The notes: a model not told the origin generated them from the sequence alone. A stretch of 64,000 nucleotides of DNA from Actinomadura oligospora ATCC 43269 (GCF_000518265.1 NZ_JADG01000013.1:248001-312000), one strand, 5' to 3'. Positions 16,796-26,902 are shown, counted from the first letter of the stretch. Program-made: numbers and translations.

Positions 16796-17162
16796 GTGCC
16801 GTCGGCGCGTGAGGACCGTCCTGGTGTGAGCACGGCCATCTGCGTGCATTCCGCACTTGAACGGCGGCGGTCGGGAGCTGTGCGATTTCCGCGAGCCCGA
16901 GGCGGGAGTCCGAGAGGGGAGAAGGGGTAGCGCGGAAAGAGGGAGCCGTGTGGACGGAGAACGCGAAATCCGTTGATGTCGTGTGTTAAGGGTGGTGAAA
17001 TCGGTGGGGCGCGGGAAATGCTAGCGACGCGAGATCCGTGTGATCCGTGGCCGCGGGAACGGTACAAACCGTGAGATGTGGGAATGGTGAGGGCCACGGG
17101 CGTCGGCACTGACGCGGGACCTCGGACCTCGGACGGAGGCGGCGGGCGTGAGCCGGAAGGTC

Positions 17163-17200
17163 GACGACGCGCGGACTCGGCGGGACGCCCGCGCGTCGTC
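17163..17200. terminator. Perfect 12-bp hairpin downstream of bldC
   Basis: GACGACGCGCGG (17163-17174) pairs perfectly with CCGCGCGTCGTC (17189-17200) across a 14-nt loop. It is about 137 bp after the bldC stop on the minus strand. There is no U-tract, so terminator function is tentative. Confidence 0.4.
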
Positions 17201-17336
17201 AACGTGTTCGTTCCGGCACCCGCGAACGGGTGCGCAAAACAGGAAACCGCCTGCTACCGGCGGGGTGTGCCGGGGCGGCGGTGCCGGAAAGGCGGCGGCG
17301 GGGCCGACCGCGCCGGAAGGGCGCGGGCGGGTCCCG

Positions 17337-17543
17337 TCAGCGGACGACCGAGTGCTCTGCGACCGGTTCGTCTCCGCGAAGCAGCGCGTGCACCTCGGAC
17401 TCGCGGAAGCGGCGGTGGCCTCCCGGCGTCCGAATGCTGCTGATGCGGCCCGCAGCGGCCCATCGGGTGACCGTCTTGGGATCAACCCTGAAGAGCGCGG
17501 CGACCTCTCCGGGGGTCAGCAGGCGCTCGCTGGTGCTCTCCAC
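17337..17543 (-). CDS. bldC: BldC-type MerR-like developmental DNA-binding protein
   Basis: A 68-aa protein, the same length as Streptomyces BldC. It consists almost only of the winged helix-turn-helix: LLTPGEVAALFRVDPKTVTR, then WAAAGRISSIRTPGGHRRFR and ESEVHALLRG. BldC binds DNA cooperatively as head-to-tail oligomers and delays development in Streptomyces. GTG17543 is preceded by AAGGGGGAGAG and the length match supports it. It stands alone, divergent from the threonine dehydratase. Confidence 0.92.
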   Translation of the reverse strand: MESTSERLLTPGEVAALFRVDPKTVTRWAAAGRISSIRTPGGHRRFRESEVHALLRGDEPVAEHSVVR

Positions 17544-17798
17544 GTTCTCTCTCCCCCTTTGTCCCGCTCTCGGCGCGGGTGGACTGTTTCCTAGTGTGGC
17601 GGAGCAAGACCGATTTCTCCCTTGTTTTCGCAAAACATCACGCTGCGTAGTTTGGCGAGCTGCCCAGATCACCGACCGTAAACATGGTTTTGGACACAAC
17701 GGACACCGTGCCCACCATCGGTCCCTCGTGCCCCGGCCGTGACCGGCGCCGGGCGGTCCGTTATCGCGCGCCGATCGTGAGCGAATAACCTCGCTTCC

Positions 17799-18767
17799 AT
17801 GCCCGCACTGGTGACCCTCGCGGACGTCGAGCACGCGGCCGGACTGCTCGCCGGAACCGCCGTCCGCACCCCGCTCGTGCCGTTCCCGACGCCCGACGGA
17901 GAACGGCTGCTGCTGAAGGCCGAATCGCTCCAGCCCGTCGGCGCGTTCAAACTGCGCGGCGCCTACGCGACCATCGCCGGACTTCCCGAGGACGAACGCG
18001 CCAGGGGCGTCGTCGCGCACTCCAGCGGCAACCACGCCCAGGCCGTCGCGTGGACGGCCCGCGCCCTCGGCATCCGCTGCGTGCTGGTCATCCCGCACAC
18101 GACGCCGGGCGTGAAGGTGGACGCCTGCATGGCGCTCGGCGCGGAGATCGTGTACGTCGAGCCGACGATCGAGGCCCGCGTCGAGACTGCCGACAAGCTC
18201 GCCGCCGCCCACGGCTTCACGCTCGTCCCGCCGTTCGACGACCCGCGCGTGATCGCCGGGCAGGGCACGGTCGGGCTGGAGATCGTCCGGGACGAGCCGG
18301 ACGTCGACCTCGTCCTCGTGCCCGTCTCGGGCGGCGGACTGGTCTCCGGCGTCGCGGTCGCGGTCAAGGCGCTCCACCCGGACGCCAAGGTCATCGGCGT
18401 CGAGCCGGAGCTCGCCGCCGACGCCCGCGAGTCGCTGCGCACCGGGCATCCCGTCCAGTGGGCCGCCGAGGACACCGGGCGCACCATCGCCGACGCGCTG
18501 CGTGTCCAGCGGCTCGGCGACCTCACCTACGCGCACATCCACGAGCTGGTGGACGACATCGTGACCGTCTCGGAGGACCAGATCAGGCTGACCATGCGCC
18601 GGATCGCGCGTGAGTCCCGTCTCATCGCCGAGCCCGGTGGCGCGGTCGCGGCTGCCGCCTACCTGTACCGCCGCCCGTTCCTGCCGCCCACGCGGACGGC
18701 CGTGGCCGTGCTGAGCGGCGGGAACGTCGATCCGGCCCTCTTCCTGGACGTCCTCCGCCAGGCCTGA
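17799..18767 (+). CDS. Threonine/serine dehydratase (PLP-dependent, fold type II)
   Basis: A 322-aa enzyme with the PLP lysine in PVGAFKLRGAYATI, the HSSGNHAQAVAW phosphate/substrate loop and the glycine-rich VPVSGGGLVSGVAVA. It lacks the C-terminal ACT-like domain of biosynthetic IlvA, so it is a short catabolic-type threonine (or serine) ammonia-lyase that would not show isoleucine feedback. It would give 2-oxobutyrate and ammonia. The related serine racemase activity cannot be excluded. A DUF4229 gene follows 83 bp downstream. Confidence 0.88.
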   Translation: MPALVTLADVEHAAGLLAGTAVRTPLVPFPTPDGERLLLKAESLQPVGAFKLRGAYATIAGLPEDERARGVVAHSSGNHAQAVAWTARALGIRCVLVIPHTTPGVKVDACMALGAEIVYVEPTIEARVETADKLAAAHGFTLVPPFDDPRVIAGQGTVGLEIVRDEPDVDLVLVPVSGGGLVSGVAVAVKALHPDAKVIGVEPELAADARESLRTGHPVQWAAEDTGRTIADALRVQRLGDLTYAHIHELVDDIVTVSEDQIRLTMRRIARESRLIAEPGGAVAAAAYLYRRPFLPPTRTAVAVLSGGNVDPALFLDVLRQA

Positions 18768-18850
18768 CCGCGCCACGAGAGAGACCGGACAGGACCGTCC
18801 GGGAGGGGCGGACCAGGTCATCGGGAGAGCGGGAGTAGCCTGGAACCGCC

Positions 18851-19093
18851 ATGCGTTCCGTTCTGTTCTACACCTCCGCCCGCCTGGGGATCTTCGTCGC
18901 CACGACCGCCGTCCTCTGGCTGACGCCCATGCGCAAGGCGCCGCTGTTCCTGCTGCTCGGCGCCCTCGTCCTCAGCGGCGTCATCAGCTACGTGCTGCTG
19001 TCGACCCAGCGGGACGCGATGTCGGCGACGATCGCCAACAGCGTCCGCGACAAGAAGACCAAGCTCGAGGAGTCCCGCGTCAAGGAGGACTGA
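18851..19093 (+). CDS. DUF4229-family small membrane protein
   Basis: An 80-aa protein with two transmembrane helices (LGIFVATTAVLWLTPM and APLFLLLGALVLSGVISYVL), then a basic cytoplasmic tail that begins with the conserved STQRDAMS. This is the actinobacterial DUF4229 family, often found near menaquinone genes. Function is unknown. It lies just before menG, separated by a repeat-rich gap with a terminator. Confidence 0.85.
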   Translation: MRSVLFYTSARLGIFVATTAVLWLTPMRKAPLFLLLGALVLSGVISYVLLSTQRDAMSATIANSVRDKKTKLEESRVKED

Positions 19094-19593
19094 CCTCCAG
19101 CTCGTACCGCGCGGCGCTCCCACCCCGGCCCGCGGCAGGACCCGCTGTCCTTCCTGCCCTGCCATGGGACGCGCTCTCCTTCCCGCCCCCGCGGCGGTAC
19201 GCGCCGTTGTTCCGCCCTGCGGAGGGGCGCACAGTCTTCCCGCTCACTGCCGGAGGCACCGACCTTCCGAGCGTGCGGCGCGAAGGCGCTGACCTCCCAC
19301 TCGCTGCCGGAGGCGCTGACTTCCCGGGGGTGCGGCGCGGAGGGGCGACCTCCTGAACCGCGGCGGATCGGCCTCCTGAACCGCGGCTGATCGGCCTCCT
19401 GAGGCGCAGCGGATTGGTCTTTCCGGCCCGCGGAACCCCGGCCCCCACGCTCGTTCGTGGGGGCTTTCGCATGTCTGGACGCCGCTCGGGAAGCTCGTCT
19501 GGAGGCGTGTTCGGTGGGCCTCGGACGGCGGTTCCACCGCGGTGGCCGTGGACCGTTCGCATGCGTTCCCGGGCGGCCTCCTAGGCTGGAGGT
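19094..19593. other. Repeat-rich intergenic stretch before menG
   Basis: This 500-bp gap has no gene that I can support. It contains three tandem 23-bp copies (19349-19371, 19372-19394, 19395-19417) starting CCTCCTGA. It also has two longer diverged copies of a segment beginning TGCCGGAGGC (about 19245 and 19303), and a terminator at 19441-19467. Confidence 0.7.
19441..19467 (+). terminator. Intrinsic terminator
   Basis: A perfect 9-bp stem (GCCCCCACG 19441-19449, CGTGGGGGC 19456-19464) with a 6-nt loop is followed by TTT. It would stop transcripts from the DUF4229 gene before menG. Confidence 0.75.
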
Positions 19594-20295
19594 ATGACCC
19601 GCGCCAATCTCGACAAGAAGCCCGCCGACGTGGCGGCCATGTTCGACCGGACCGCCGACCGGTACGACCTGCTCAACACGCTGATGACCGGCGGAATGGA
19701 ACGGTGGTGGCGGCGGGAGGTCGTGCGTGCCGTGGCCGCCCGGCCGGGGGAGCGGGTGCTCGACCTGGCCGCCGGGACGGGCACGTCCTCGGTGCCGTTC
19801 GCCGACGGCGGGGCCGAGACCGTCGCCTGCGACTTCTCGCTCGGCATGCTCCGCGTCGGACGCGAGCGGCAGGCCGGGGTCGCCAACCTCGCCTTCGTGG
19901 CGGGCGACGCGATGAGGCTGCCCTTCGAGGACGGCTCGTTCGACGTCGTGACGATCTCGTTCGGCCTCCGGAACGTCCAGGACACCGAGGCGGCGCTGCG
20001 CGAGATGCGGCGGGTCGCCAAGCCGGGCGGACGGCTTCTGGTGTGTGAGGTCAGTCACCCTCCGAACCGGCTGCTGGACGCCGGGCACAAGGCGCACCTC
20101 AAGATCGGGCTGCCCCTCCTGGCCCGGGTGTCCTCGAATCCGGACAGCTACACCTATCTCGCCGATTCCACGCTGGCGTGGCCGGATCAGGCTGCCCTGG
20201 CGGGGATCGTGCAGTCCGCCGGGTGGACGAAGGTCCGGTGGAAGAACCTGACCTTCGGGGTCGCGGCGATGCACCACGCCGTCAACCCGGGCTGA
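19594..20295 (+). CDS. menG: Demethylmenaquinone methyltransferase
   Basis: A 233-aa SAM-dependent methyltransferase of the UbiE/MenG family. The N-terminus [20 protein letters not shown] is diagnostic. It is followed by SAM motif I ([16 protein letters not shown]), the ACDFSLGML acidic loop and the [13 protein letters not shown] motif. It would methylate demethylmenaquinone in the last head-group step. It stands just upstream of the menJ-like reductase and nuo operon, consistent with a menaquinone-dependent respiratory chain. ATG19594 is preceded by GGAGGT. Confidence 0.93.
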   Translation: MTRANLDKKPADVAAMFDRTADRYDLLNTLMTGGMERWWRREVVRAVAARPGERVLDLAAGTGTSSVPFADGGAETVACDFSLGMLRVGRERQAGVANLAFVAGDAMRLPFEDGSFDVVTISFGLRNVQDTEAALREMRRVAKPGGRLLVCEVSHPPNRLLDAGHKAHLKIGLPLLARVSSNPDSYTYLADSTLAWPDQAALAGIVQSAGWTKVRWKNLTFGVAAMHHAVNPG

Positions 20296-20389
20296 CCCGT
20301 CCGCTCGTGGCGGTTTGCACCGGTCCAAAACCAGGTAGGCGCAGAGTTAGCCACAAGCGGCTCCAAAGGAATAGACTCCCCATCGGATT

Positions 20390-20409
20390 CTTGTGAAGTA
20401 CTTCACAAG
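20390..20409. promoter_or_regulatory. Rex-type operator (perfect palindrome) before menJ-nuo
   Basis: TTGTGAAGTACTTCACAA at 20391-20408 is perfectly symmetric and extends one base on each side. It matches the Streptomyces Rex operator consensus TGTGAA-N4-TTCACA exactly. A TAGACT -10-like hexamer lies at 20373-20378, so the operator would cover the start of the transcript. Rex is released when NADH/NAD+ rises. The site also satisfies the looser CRP pattern TGTGA-N6-TCACA. Confidence 0.85.
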
Positions 20410-20431
20410 CGAACGAAGTAAGAGGAACGCT

Positions 20432-21688
20432 GTGACCGACTCCACCCGACACGCGGACGTCATCGTCGTCGGGGCCGGACCCGCCGGGTCGTCCACCGCC
20501 TACTGGCTGGCGCGCGCCGGCCTGTCCGTGTTCCTGCTGGAGAAGGCGACGTTCCCGCGCGACAAGATCTGCGGCGACGGGCTGACCCCGCGCGCGGTCA
20601 GGGCCCTGATCTCGATGGGCGTCGACATCGACGCCCCCGGCTGGAGCCGCAACAAGGGCCTGCGCATCTACGGCGGCGGCACCCGCATCGAGCTCCCCTG
20701 GCCCGAGCTGGCCAGCTTCCCCGACTTCGGCCTCGTCCGCTCCCGCATGGACCTGGACGAGCTGCTCGCCCGGCACGCCGCGTCCGCGGGAGCCGAGCTG
20801 ATCGAGGGCTGCAACGTCACCGGCCCCATCATCGACGAGCGCACCGACCGCATCACCGGCGTGACCGCCAAGCACAAGGGCGAGGAGATCACCTTCCACG
20901 CCCCGCTCGTGGTCGCCGCCGACGGCAACTCGACCCGGCTCAGCGTGGCCATGGGCCTCGAGCGCCGCAGCGACCGCCCGATGGGCGTGGCCGTCCGGCG
21001 CTACTACGAGTCGCCCCGGTCCACCGACGAGTACATGGAGGCATGGCTCGAGCTGTGGGACGGGCAGCGCCTGCTCCCCGGCTACGGCTGGGTCTTCCCC
21101 CTCGCCGACGGCACGGCCAACGTCGGCCTCGGCCTGCTCAACACCTCCAAGTCGTTCCAGAACGTCGACTACCGCGGCATGCTCAAGGGCTGGACGTCCC
21201 AGATGCCGCCCGAGTGGCAGTTCGACGAGGAGCACGCGACCGGCCCGATCCGCGGCGCGGCGCTCCCCATGGGCTTCAACCGGCAGCCGCACTACGCGCG
21301 CGGCATGCTGCTGGTCGGCGACGCCGGCGGGATGATCAACCCGTTCAACGGCGAGGGCATCGACTACGCCCTGGAGTCCGGCCGGCTGGCCGCCGAGATC
21401 ATGGTCCAGGCGCTCGCCCGGCGAACCCCGGCGCAGCGCGAGCGGACCCTCTACGAGTACCCACGCGTCCTCAAGGACGAGCACGGCGGCTACTTCACGC
21501 TCGCGCGGGTGTTCGTGCAGGCCATCGGTGACCCGCGGGTGATGAAGTTCCTCACCGCGCACGGCCTGCCGCATCCGACGCTGATGCGCTTCACCCTCAA
21601 GCTTCTGGCGAACCTCACCGACCCCAAGGGCGGCGACGCGTTCGACCGGATCATCAACGCCATGCAGAGGGTGGCGCCCGCCGCTTAA
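20432..21688 (+). CDS. menJ: Geranylgeranyl reductase family FAD protein (MenJ-like menaquinone reductase)
   Basis: A 418-aa flavoprotein with an N-terminal dinucleotide fold VIVVGAGPAGSSTAYWLARA, the family GLTPRAVRALISMG and the FAD-binding VGDAGGMINPFNGEGIDYAL. By position before nuoA and similarity of order to mycobacterial menJ (near menG and a polyprenyl synthase), it probably reduces one double bond of the menaquinone side chain. Other family members reduce archaeal or chlorophyll isoprenoids, so the substrate is inferred. GTG20432 is chosen because AGAGGAA lies upstream and the earlier in-frame ATG at 20393 falls inside the Rex palindrome. Confidence 0.85.
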   Translation: MTDSTRHADVIVVGAGPAGSSTAYWLARAGLSVFLLEKATFPRDKICGDGLTPRAVRALISMGVDIDAPGWSRNKGLRIYGGGTRIELPWPELASFPDFGLVRSRMDLDELLARHAASAGAELIEGCNVTGPIIDERTDRITGVTAKHKGEEITFHAPLVVAADGNSTRLSVAMGLERRSDRPMGVAVRRYYESPRSTDEYMEAWLELWDGQRLLPGYGWVFPLADGTANVGLGLLNTSKSFQNVDYRGMLKGWTSQMPPEWQFDEEHATGPIRGAALPMGFNRQPHYARGMLLVGDAGGMINPFNGEGIDYALESGRLAAEIMVQALARRTPAQRERTLYEYPRVLKDEHGGYFTLARVFVQAIGDPRVMKFLTAHGLPHPTLMRFTLKLLANLTDPKGGDAFDRIINAMQRVAPAA

Positions 21689-21746
21689 CCCCGACCCCCG
21701 GAGGGGAGTGCTATTGATCACCTTGGACAGGACGACGACCCGGCCT

Positions 21747-21762
21747 TGTGACCGCAGTCACA
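21747..21762. promoter_or_regulatory. CRP-type palindrome upstream of nuoA
   Basis: TGTGACCGCAGTCACA is a perfect 16-bp palindrome and fits TGTGA-N6-TCACA, the CRP/FNR-family recognition pattern. It also resembles a degenerate Rex site. It lies 90 bp before the nuoA start and 59 bp after the menJ stop, so nuo may have its own promoter. Confidence 0.65.
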
Positions 21763-21851
21763 GGCGGGGCGTCGTCGAGGCGTGGGCTCCGCGTGCGCGG
21801 AGACCCCGCCCGTACAGCGTCGTACGCCCCGAGGAGAGGAAGTAGGACTCC

Positions 21852-22211
21852 GTGGACCTCTATATCCCGATCATCGTGTTGGGGGTTCTGGCGTTCGCGT
21901 TCGCCGCGGGTTCGGTGTTGATGGCCTCGATGACGGGGCCGAAGCGTTGGAACCGGGCGCGCCTGGACGCCTACGAGTGCGGGATCGAGCCGACCCCGCA
22001 GCCGGTCGGCGGGGGCCGTTTCCCCGTCAAGTACTACCTGACGGCGATGCTGTTCATCGTCTTCGACATTGAGATCATCTTCCTTTACCCCTGGGCCGTC
22101 ACCTTCGACAGCCTGGGGGTTTTCGGTCTTGTGGAGATGGTCCTTTTCATCCTCACCGTGCTGGTGGCGTACGCCTACATCTGGCGGCGCGGTGGTCTGG
22201 AGTGGGACTAA
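21852..22211 (+). CDS. nuoA: NADH-quinone oxidoreductase subunit A
   Basis: A 119-aa protein with three transmembrane helices and the family signature RLDAYECGIEPTPQPVGGGR. The segment FPVKYYLTAMLFIVFDIEII with conserved acidic residues follows. It is a membrane subunit of complex I near the quinone site. The GTG start at 21852 has GAGGAGAGGAAG upstream. It opens the nuoA-N operon, and nuoB begins immediately after its stop. Confidence 0.97.
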   Translation: MDLYIPIIVLGVLAFAFAAGSVLMASMTGPKRWNRARLDAYECGIEPTPQPVGGGRFPVKYYLTAMLFIVFDIEIIFLYPWAVTFDSLGVFGLVEMVLFILTVLVAYAYIWRRGGLEWD

Positions 22212-22757
22212 ATGGGTCTTGAAGAGAAGCTCCCCAGCGGCTTCCTGCTGACGACCGTCGAACAGGTCGCCGGCTGGGCGCGCAAGAGTTCGGTGTGGCC
22301 CGCCACCTTCGGTCTCGCCTGCTGCGCGATCGAGATGATGGCGGCCGGCGACCCCCGGCACGACTTCTCCCGGTGGGGGATGGAGCGCGCCTCGGCGACG
22401 CCGCGGCAGGCCGACCTGATGATCGTCGCGGGCCGGGTGAGCCAGAAGATGGCGCCGGTGCTGCGCCAGATCTACGACCAGATGACCGAGCCCAAGTGGG
22501 TCATCGCGATGGGCGTGTGCGCCTCGTCCGGCGGCATGTTCAACAACTACGCGATCATCCAGGGCGTGGACCACATCGTCCCGGTGGACATCTACCTGCC
22601 CGGCTGCCCGCCGCGGCCGGAGATGCTGCTGGACGCGATCCTGAAGCTGCACGACAAGATCCAGAACACCAAGCTCGGGCCGCAGCGCGCCAAGCAGATC
22701 GCCGAGCTGGAAGAGATCAAGCGTCGTCAGCTTCCGCTGCTGGGACAGGGGGCCTGA
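22212..22757 (+). CDS. nuoB: NADH-quinone oxidoreductase subunit B
   Basis: A 181-aa subunit that carries the terminal iron-sulfur cluster N2. Ligand motifs are LACCAIEMM (two adjacent cysteines), [10 protein letters not shown] and LPGCPPRPE. It passes electrons to menaquinone at the interface with NuoD. It starts right at the nuoA stop and its own stop overlaps nuoC (TGATG). Confidence 0.98.
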   Translation: MGLEEKLPSGFLLTTVEQVAGWARKSSVWPATFGLACCAIEMMAAGDPRHDFSRWGMERASATPRQADLMIVAGRVSQKMAPVLRQIYDQMTEPKWVIAMGVCASSGGMFNNYAIIQGVDHIVPVDIYLPGCPPRPEMLLDAILKLHDKIQNTKLGPQRAKQIAELEEIKRRQLPLLGQGA

Positions 22758-23503
22758 TGAGCAGCCAGAACCCCGAGCAGCAGGCCGAGCAGGCCGCCGA
22801 CCGCCTTCCCGCGCACCGCGAGGAGGAGCGGGTCGAGCAGCCCGTCGCCCGGATGGGCATGTTCGGCATCCAGGGCAGCGGCGACACCTCCGGGTACGGC
22901 GGACTCGTCGTCCGGCAGGCGCCGAAGGTGTCCTCGCCGCGTCCGTTCGGCGGGCCCGAGGGCGCCGCCGACCCCGGCGAGTTCGACGAGGTCGCCGACA
23001 CGCTGGAGCGGCTGCTGCCGACCTTCGGCGACGCGGTCGAGCGGATCGTCGTCCACCGCGGCGAGCTGACCCTGCACGTGCGGCGCGAGCACCTGGTCGA
23101 GGTCGCGACCACCCTCCGGGACGCGCCGGACCTGCGGTTCGAGATGTGCATGGGCGTGAGCGGCGTGCACTACCCGAAAGACGAGGGCGCCGAGCTGCAC
23201 GCGGTCTACCCGATGCTGTCGATCACGCACAACCGGCGCGTCCGGCTGGACGTGTCGTGCCCGGACGCCGACCCCCACATCCCGTCGCTGGTCCGGCTGT
23301 ACCCGACCAACGACTGGCACGAGCGCGAGACCTTCGACTTCTTCGGGATCGTGTTCGACGGCCATCCGGCGCTGACCCGGATCATGATGCCGGACGACTG
23401 GGTCGGGCACCCGCAGCGCAAGGACTACCCGCTCGGCGGCATCCCCGTCGAGTACCGCGGCGCCGAGATCCCGCCGCCCGACCAGCGGAGGTCGTACACA
23501 TGA
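22757..23503 (+). CDS. nuoC: NADH-quinone oxidoreductase subunit C
   Basis: A 248-aa peripheral-arm subunit (30-kDa family). The first 75 residues are a charged, variable extension seen in actinobacterial NuoC. The conserved part has [20 protein letters not shown], the [18 protein letters not shown] motif and the C-terminal [15 protein letters not shown]. It starts at the ATG that overlaps the nuoB stop and overlaps nuoD by 4 bp. Confidence 0.97.
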   Translation: MSSQNPEQQAEQAADRLPAHREEERVEQPVARMGMFGIQGSGDTSGYGGLVVRQAPKVSSPRPFGGPEGAADPGEFDEVADTLERLLPTFGDAVERIVVHRGELTLHVRREHLVEVATTLRDAPDLRFEMCMGVSGVHYPKDEGAELHAVYPMLSITHNRRVRLDVSCPDADPHIPSLVRLYPTNDWHERETFDFFGIVFDGHPALTRIMMPDDWVGHPQRKDYPLGGIPVEYRGAEIPPPDQRRSYT

Positions 23504-24855
23504 GCCCCTCCACCAAGTACACCGAGTACGACGCGTACACGGCCGCCGCCGAGGAGGCCGCCGAGGGCCGCGTCTACGACGTCAACGGGCAGGACTGGGA
23601 CCAGGTGGTCTCCGACGCCCGGGACGCCGGCGACGAGCGGCTCGTGGTGAACATGGGCCCGCAGCACCCGTCCACGCACGGCGTGCTCCGGCTGATCCTG
23701 ACGCTCGACGGTGAGACGGTCGACGAGTGCCGCCTGGGCATCGGCTACCTGCACACCGGCATCGAGAAGAACATGGAGTTCCGCACCTGGACGCAGGGCA
23801 CCACGTTCGTCACCCGGATGGACTACCTCGCGCCGATCTTCAACGAGACGGCGTACAGCCTCGGCGTGGAGAAGCTGCTCGGCATCACCGACCAGATCCC
23901 CGAGCGGGCCTCGATCATCCGCGTGATGATGATGGAGCTCAACCGGATCTCCTCGCACCTGGTCGCGATCGCCACGTTCGGCCTGGAGCTCGGCGCGACG
24001 ACCGTCATGCTGAACGGCTTCATCGAGCGTGAGTACACCCTCGACCTGTTCGAGGAGATCAGCGGCCTGCGGATGAACATGGCCTACGTCCGTCCGGGCG
24101 GCGTCGCGCAGGACCTGCCGTCCGGCGCGATGAGCAAGCTGCGCGACTACCTCGACCGGATGCCGAAGCGGCTGAAGGCGATGCGCAAGCTGATGGACGA
24201 CAACCCCGTCTACAAGGCGCGCACCAAGGACATCGCGTACCTGGACCTGACGGGCTGCACCGCGCTCGGCATCACCGGCCCGATGCTGCGCTCCACCGGC
24301 ATCCCCTGGGACCTGCGCAAGTCCCAGCCGTACTGCGGTTACGAGACCTACGACTTCGAGGTGGCCACCGAGACCACCTGCGACGTCTACGGCCGCTACC
24401 TGGTCCGGATGAGGGAGATGGAGGAGTCGCTGAAGATCGTGGAGCAGTGCGTCGAGCGGCTCCAGACGGTCAAGGGCCCGGTGATGGTCGAGGACAAGAA
24501 GATCGGCTGGCCGGCGCAGCTCGCGATCGGCGCGGACGGCATGGGCAACTCGCCCCGGCACATCGCGCACATCATGGGCACCTCCATGGAGGCGCTGATC
24601 CACCACTTCAAGCTGGTGACCGAGGGCTTCCGCGTCCCGGCCGGGCAGGTCTACGCGCCGGTCGAGTCGCCGCGCGGCGAGCTCGGCGCGCACCTGGTCA
24701 GCGACGGCGGGACGCGTCCCTACCGGGTGCACTTCCGCGACCCGTCGTTCACCAACCTGCAGGCGGCGCCCGCGATGGCCGAGGGCGGCATGATCGCCGA
24801 CGTCATCGCCGCGGTCGCCTCGATCGACCCCGTGATGGGAGGTGTGGACCGTTGA
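23500..24855 (+). CDS. nuoD: NADH-quinone oxidoreductase subunit D
   Basis: A 451-aa, 49-kDa subunit related to the large subunit of NiFe hydrogenases, without the metal cysteines. Motifs include [18 protein letters not shown] (quinone-site histidine loop), [21 protein letters not shown] and the C-terminal [17 protein letters not shown]. With NuoB it forms the quinone-reduction chamber. ATGA overlaps join it to nuoC and, by TTGA, to nuoE. Confidence 0.98.
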   Translation: MSPSTKYTEYDAYTAAAEEAAEGRVYDVNGQDWDQVVSDARDAGDERLVVNMGPQHPSTHGVLRLILTLDGETVDECRLGIGYLHTGIEKNMEFRTWTQGTTFVTRMDYLAPIFNETAYSLGVEKLLGITDQIPERASIIRVMMMELNRISSHLVAIATFGLELGATTVMLNGFIEREYTLDLFEEISGLRMNMAYVRPGGVAQDLPSGAMSKLRDYLDRMPKRLKAMRKLMDDNPVYKARTKDIAYLDLTGCTALGITGPMLRSTGIPWDLRKSQPYCGYETYDFEVATETTCDVYGRYLVRMREMEESLKIVEQCVERLQTVKGPVMVEDKKIGWPAQLAIGADGMGNSPRHIAHIMGTSMEALIHHFKLVTEGFRVPAGQVYAPVESPRGELGAHLVSDGGTRPYRVHFRDPSFTNLQAAPAMAEGGMIADVIAAVASIDPVMGGVDR

Positions 24856-25604
24856 GCGAGCAGCTGCTCAAGCTGGAGCCGCCGTTCCGCAACACCGAGC
24901 CGTACGACCCGGAGACCCGGGAGCGGCTGGACCGGGACGCCAAGGACATCCTGGCGCGCTATCCCCAGCCCCGCTCCGCGCTGCTGCCGATGCTGCACCT
25001 GGTGCAGTCGGTGGACGGCCACGTCACCGGGCGCGGGATCGCGTTCTGCGCGGACACGCTCGGCATCACGCCGGCGCAGGTCACCGGGGTCGCGACGTTC
25101 TACACCCAGTACAAGCGCGAGCCGGTCGGCGAGTACCACGTCGGCGTCTGCATCAACACGCTGTGCGCGGTGATGGGCGGCGACCAGATCTGGTCCGAGC
25201 TGAGCGACCACGTGGGCGTCGGGCACGACCAGGCGACCGAGGACGGCAAGGTCTCGCTCGAGCGCATCGAGTGCAACGCGGCCTGTGACTTCGCGCCCGT
25301 CATGACGGTGAACTGGGAGTTCTTCGACAACATGACGCCCGAGAGGGCCAAGCGTCTGGTCGACGACCTCCGCGCCGGTAAGGAAGTGCTTCCTTCGCGC
25401 GGGCCGAACCGGCTCGCCACGTGGAAGGAGGCCAGCCGCGTGCTGGCCGGTTTCGACGACGGTCTGGCCCACGAGGGCGTCCAGGCTGGGACCGAGTCGC
25501 TGCGCGGGCTCGACCTCGCGCGCGAGCGCGGCTGGACGGCCCCGGAGCCGGGTGCCAAGCCTGCCGCGGGGCCGGACGACGCCGCCGAGGGGGGAGAGAA
25601 ATGA
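24852..25604 (+). CDS. nuoE: NADH-quinone oxidoreductase subunit E
   Basis: A 250-aa, 24-kDa-type subunit binding a 2Fe-2S cluster through VCINTLC (C-x4-C) and ECNAAC (C-x3-C). The last 75 residues form an extension absent from the E. coli protein. With NuoF and NuoG it forms the NADH-oxidising module. The TTG start overlaps the nuoD stop. Confidence 0.97.
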   Translation: MSEQLLKLEPPFRNTEPYDPETRERLDRDAKDILARYPQPRSALLPMLHLVQSVDGHVTGRGIAFCADTLGITPAQVTGVATFYTQYKREPVGEYHVGVCINTLCAVMGGDQIWSELSDHVGVGHDQATEDGKVSLERIECNAACDFAPVMTVNWEFFDNMTPERAKRLVDDLRAGKEVLPSRGPNRLATWKEASRVLAGFDDGLAHEGVQAGTESLRGLDLARERGWTAPEPGAKPAAGPDDAAEGGEK

Positions 25605-26902
25605 CCACGCTGACTCCCATCCTCACCAAGAACTGGGACCAGCCCGACTCGTTCACGCTGGCCGGGTACGAGCGCGACGGCGGCTACTCCGCGCTGCGCA
25701 CGGCCCTCGCCATGGAACCGGACGCGATCGTGCAGACGGTGAAGGACTCCGGCCTCCGCGGACGCGGCGGCGCGGGCTTCCCCACCGGCATGAAGTGGGG
25801 CTTCCTGCCCGCGGACAGCCCGAACCCGCGCTACCTGGTGGTGAACGCGGACGAGTCCGAGCCGGGCACGTGCAAGGACATCCCGTTGATGATGGCGAAC
25901 CCGCACGTCCTCGTCGAGGGCGTCATCATCAGCTCGTACGCGATCAAGTCCAACCACGCGTTCATCTACGTGCGCGGTGAGGTGCTGCACGTCATCAGGC
26001 GTCTGCAGCAGGCGGTACGGGACGCCTACGCCGCCGGGTACCTGGGCGAGAACATCCTCGGCTCGGGCTACGACCTGGAACTGGTCGTGCACACCGGCGC
26101 CGGGGCGTACATCTGCGGCGAGGAGACGGCCCTTCTCGACTCCCTGGAGGGATACCGGGGTCAGCCCAGGCTCAAGCCCCCCTTCCCGGCGGTCGCGGGA
26201 CTCTACGGCGGTCCCACCGTCATCAACAACGTCGAGTCCATCGCGTCCGTTCCCTCGATCGTGGCGAACGGCGCCGACTGGTTCACCTCGATGGGCACCG
26301 AGAAGTCCGCCGGGTTCGGCATCTTCTCGCTGTCCGGGCACGTGACCAGGCCGGGACAGTACGAGGCCCCGCTCGGGATCACCCTGCGCGAGCTGCTCGA
26401 CATGGCGGGCGGCATGCGCGGCGGCCGGCGGCTGAAGTTCTGGACGCCGGGCGGTTCGTCCACGCCCCTGTTCACCGACGAGCACCTGGACGTCCCGCTC
26501 GACTTCGAGTCGGTCGGCGCGGCCGGGTCGATGCTCGGCACCCGGGCGCTGCAGATCTTCGACGACACGGTCTGCGTGGTGCGGGCCGTCCTGCGGTGGT
26601 CGGAGTTCTACGCGCATGAGTCGTGCGGCAAGTGCACCCCGTGCCGCGAGGGGACGTACTGGTACAAGCAGCTGCTCAAGCGGCTGGAGGCGGGCCAGGG
26701 CTCCGAGGAGGACCTGGACACCCTGCTGGACCTGTCCGACAACATCCTCGGCCGCTCGTTCTGCGCGCTCGGCGACGGCGCGACCAGCCCGGTCGTGTCC
26801 TCGATCAAGCTCTTCCGGGACGAGTACATCCGCCACTTCGAGCAGGGCGGCTGCCCGTTCGACCCGGCCAAGTCCACCCTGTGGGGAGGTGCTGCGGTAT
26901 GA
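25601..26902 (+). CDS. nuoF: NADH-quinone oxidoreductase subunit F
   Basis: A 433-aa, 51-kDa subunit that binds NADH, FMN and one 4Fe-4S cluster. Visible motifs are [18 protein letters not shown] (FMN/NADH glycine-rich loop), [31 protein letters not shown] and the cluster motif [11 protein letters not shown], with the fourth cysteine in [13 protein letters not shown] overlaps link it to nuoE and nuoG. It is the point of hydride entry to the complex. Confidence 0.98.
   Translation: MTTLTPILTKNWDQPDSFTLAGYERDGGYSALRTALAMEPDAIVQTVKDSGLRGRGGAGFPTGMKWGFLPADSPNPRYLVVNADESEPGTCKDIPLMMANPHVLVEGVIISSYAIKSNHAFIYVRGEVLHVIRRLQQAVRDAYAAGYLGENILGSGYDLELVVHTGAGAYICGEETALLDSLEGYRGQPRLKPPFPAVAGLYGGPTVINNVESIASVPSIVANGADWFTSMGTEKSAGFGIFSLSGHVTRPGQYEAPLGITLRELLDMAGGMRGGRRLKFWTPGGSSTPLFTDEHLDVPLDFESVGAAGSMLGTRALQIFDDTVCVVRAVLRWSEFYAHESCGKCTPCREGTYWYKQLLKRLEAGQGSEEDLDTLLDLSDNILGRSFCALGDGATSPVVSSIKLFRDEYIRHFEQGGCPFDPAKSTLWGGAAV

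Larger units (their letters stand above)
16248..17336. other. Long intergenic stretch
   Basis: Apart from the 17-18-bp repeat array in its first half, I see no gene here. The second half (16800-17336) has lower GC patches, short direct repeats such as GATCCGTG near 17035 and 17045, and a 12-bp perfect hairpin at 17163-17200. Confidence 0.6.

Noticed and set aside
16121-16849. Long open frames on both strands through the 17-18-bp repeat array
   Set aside because: They arise because a GC-rich repeat close to a multiple of three has no stops. No ribosome site, no domain and no consistent codon bias is present.
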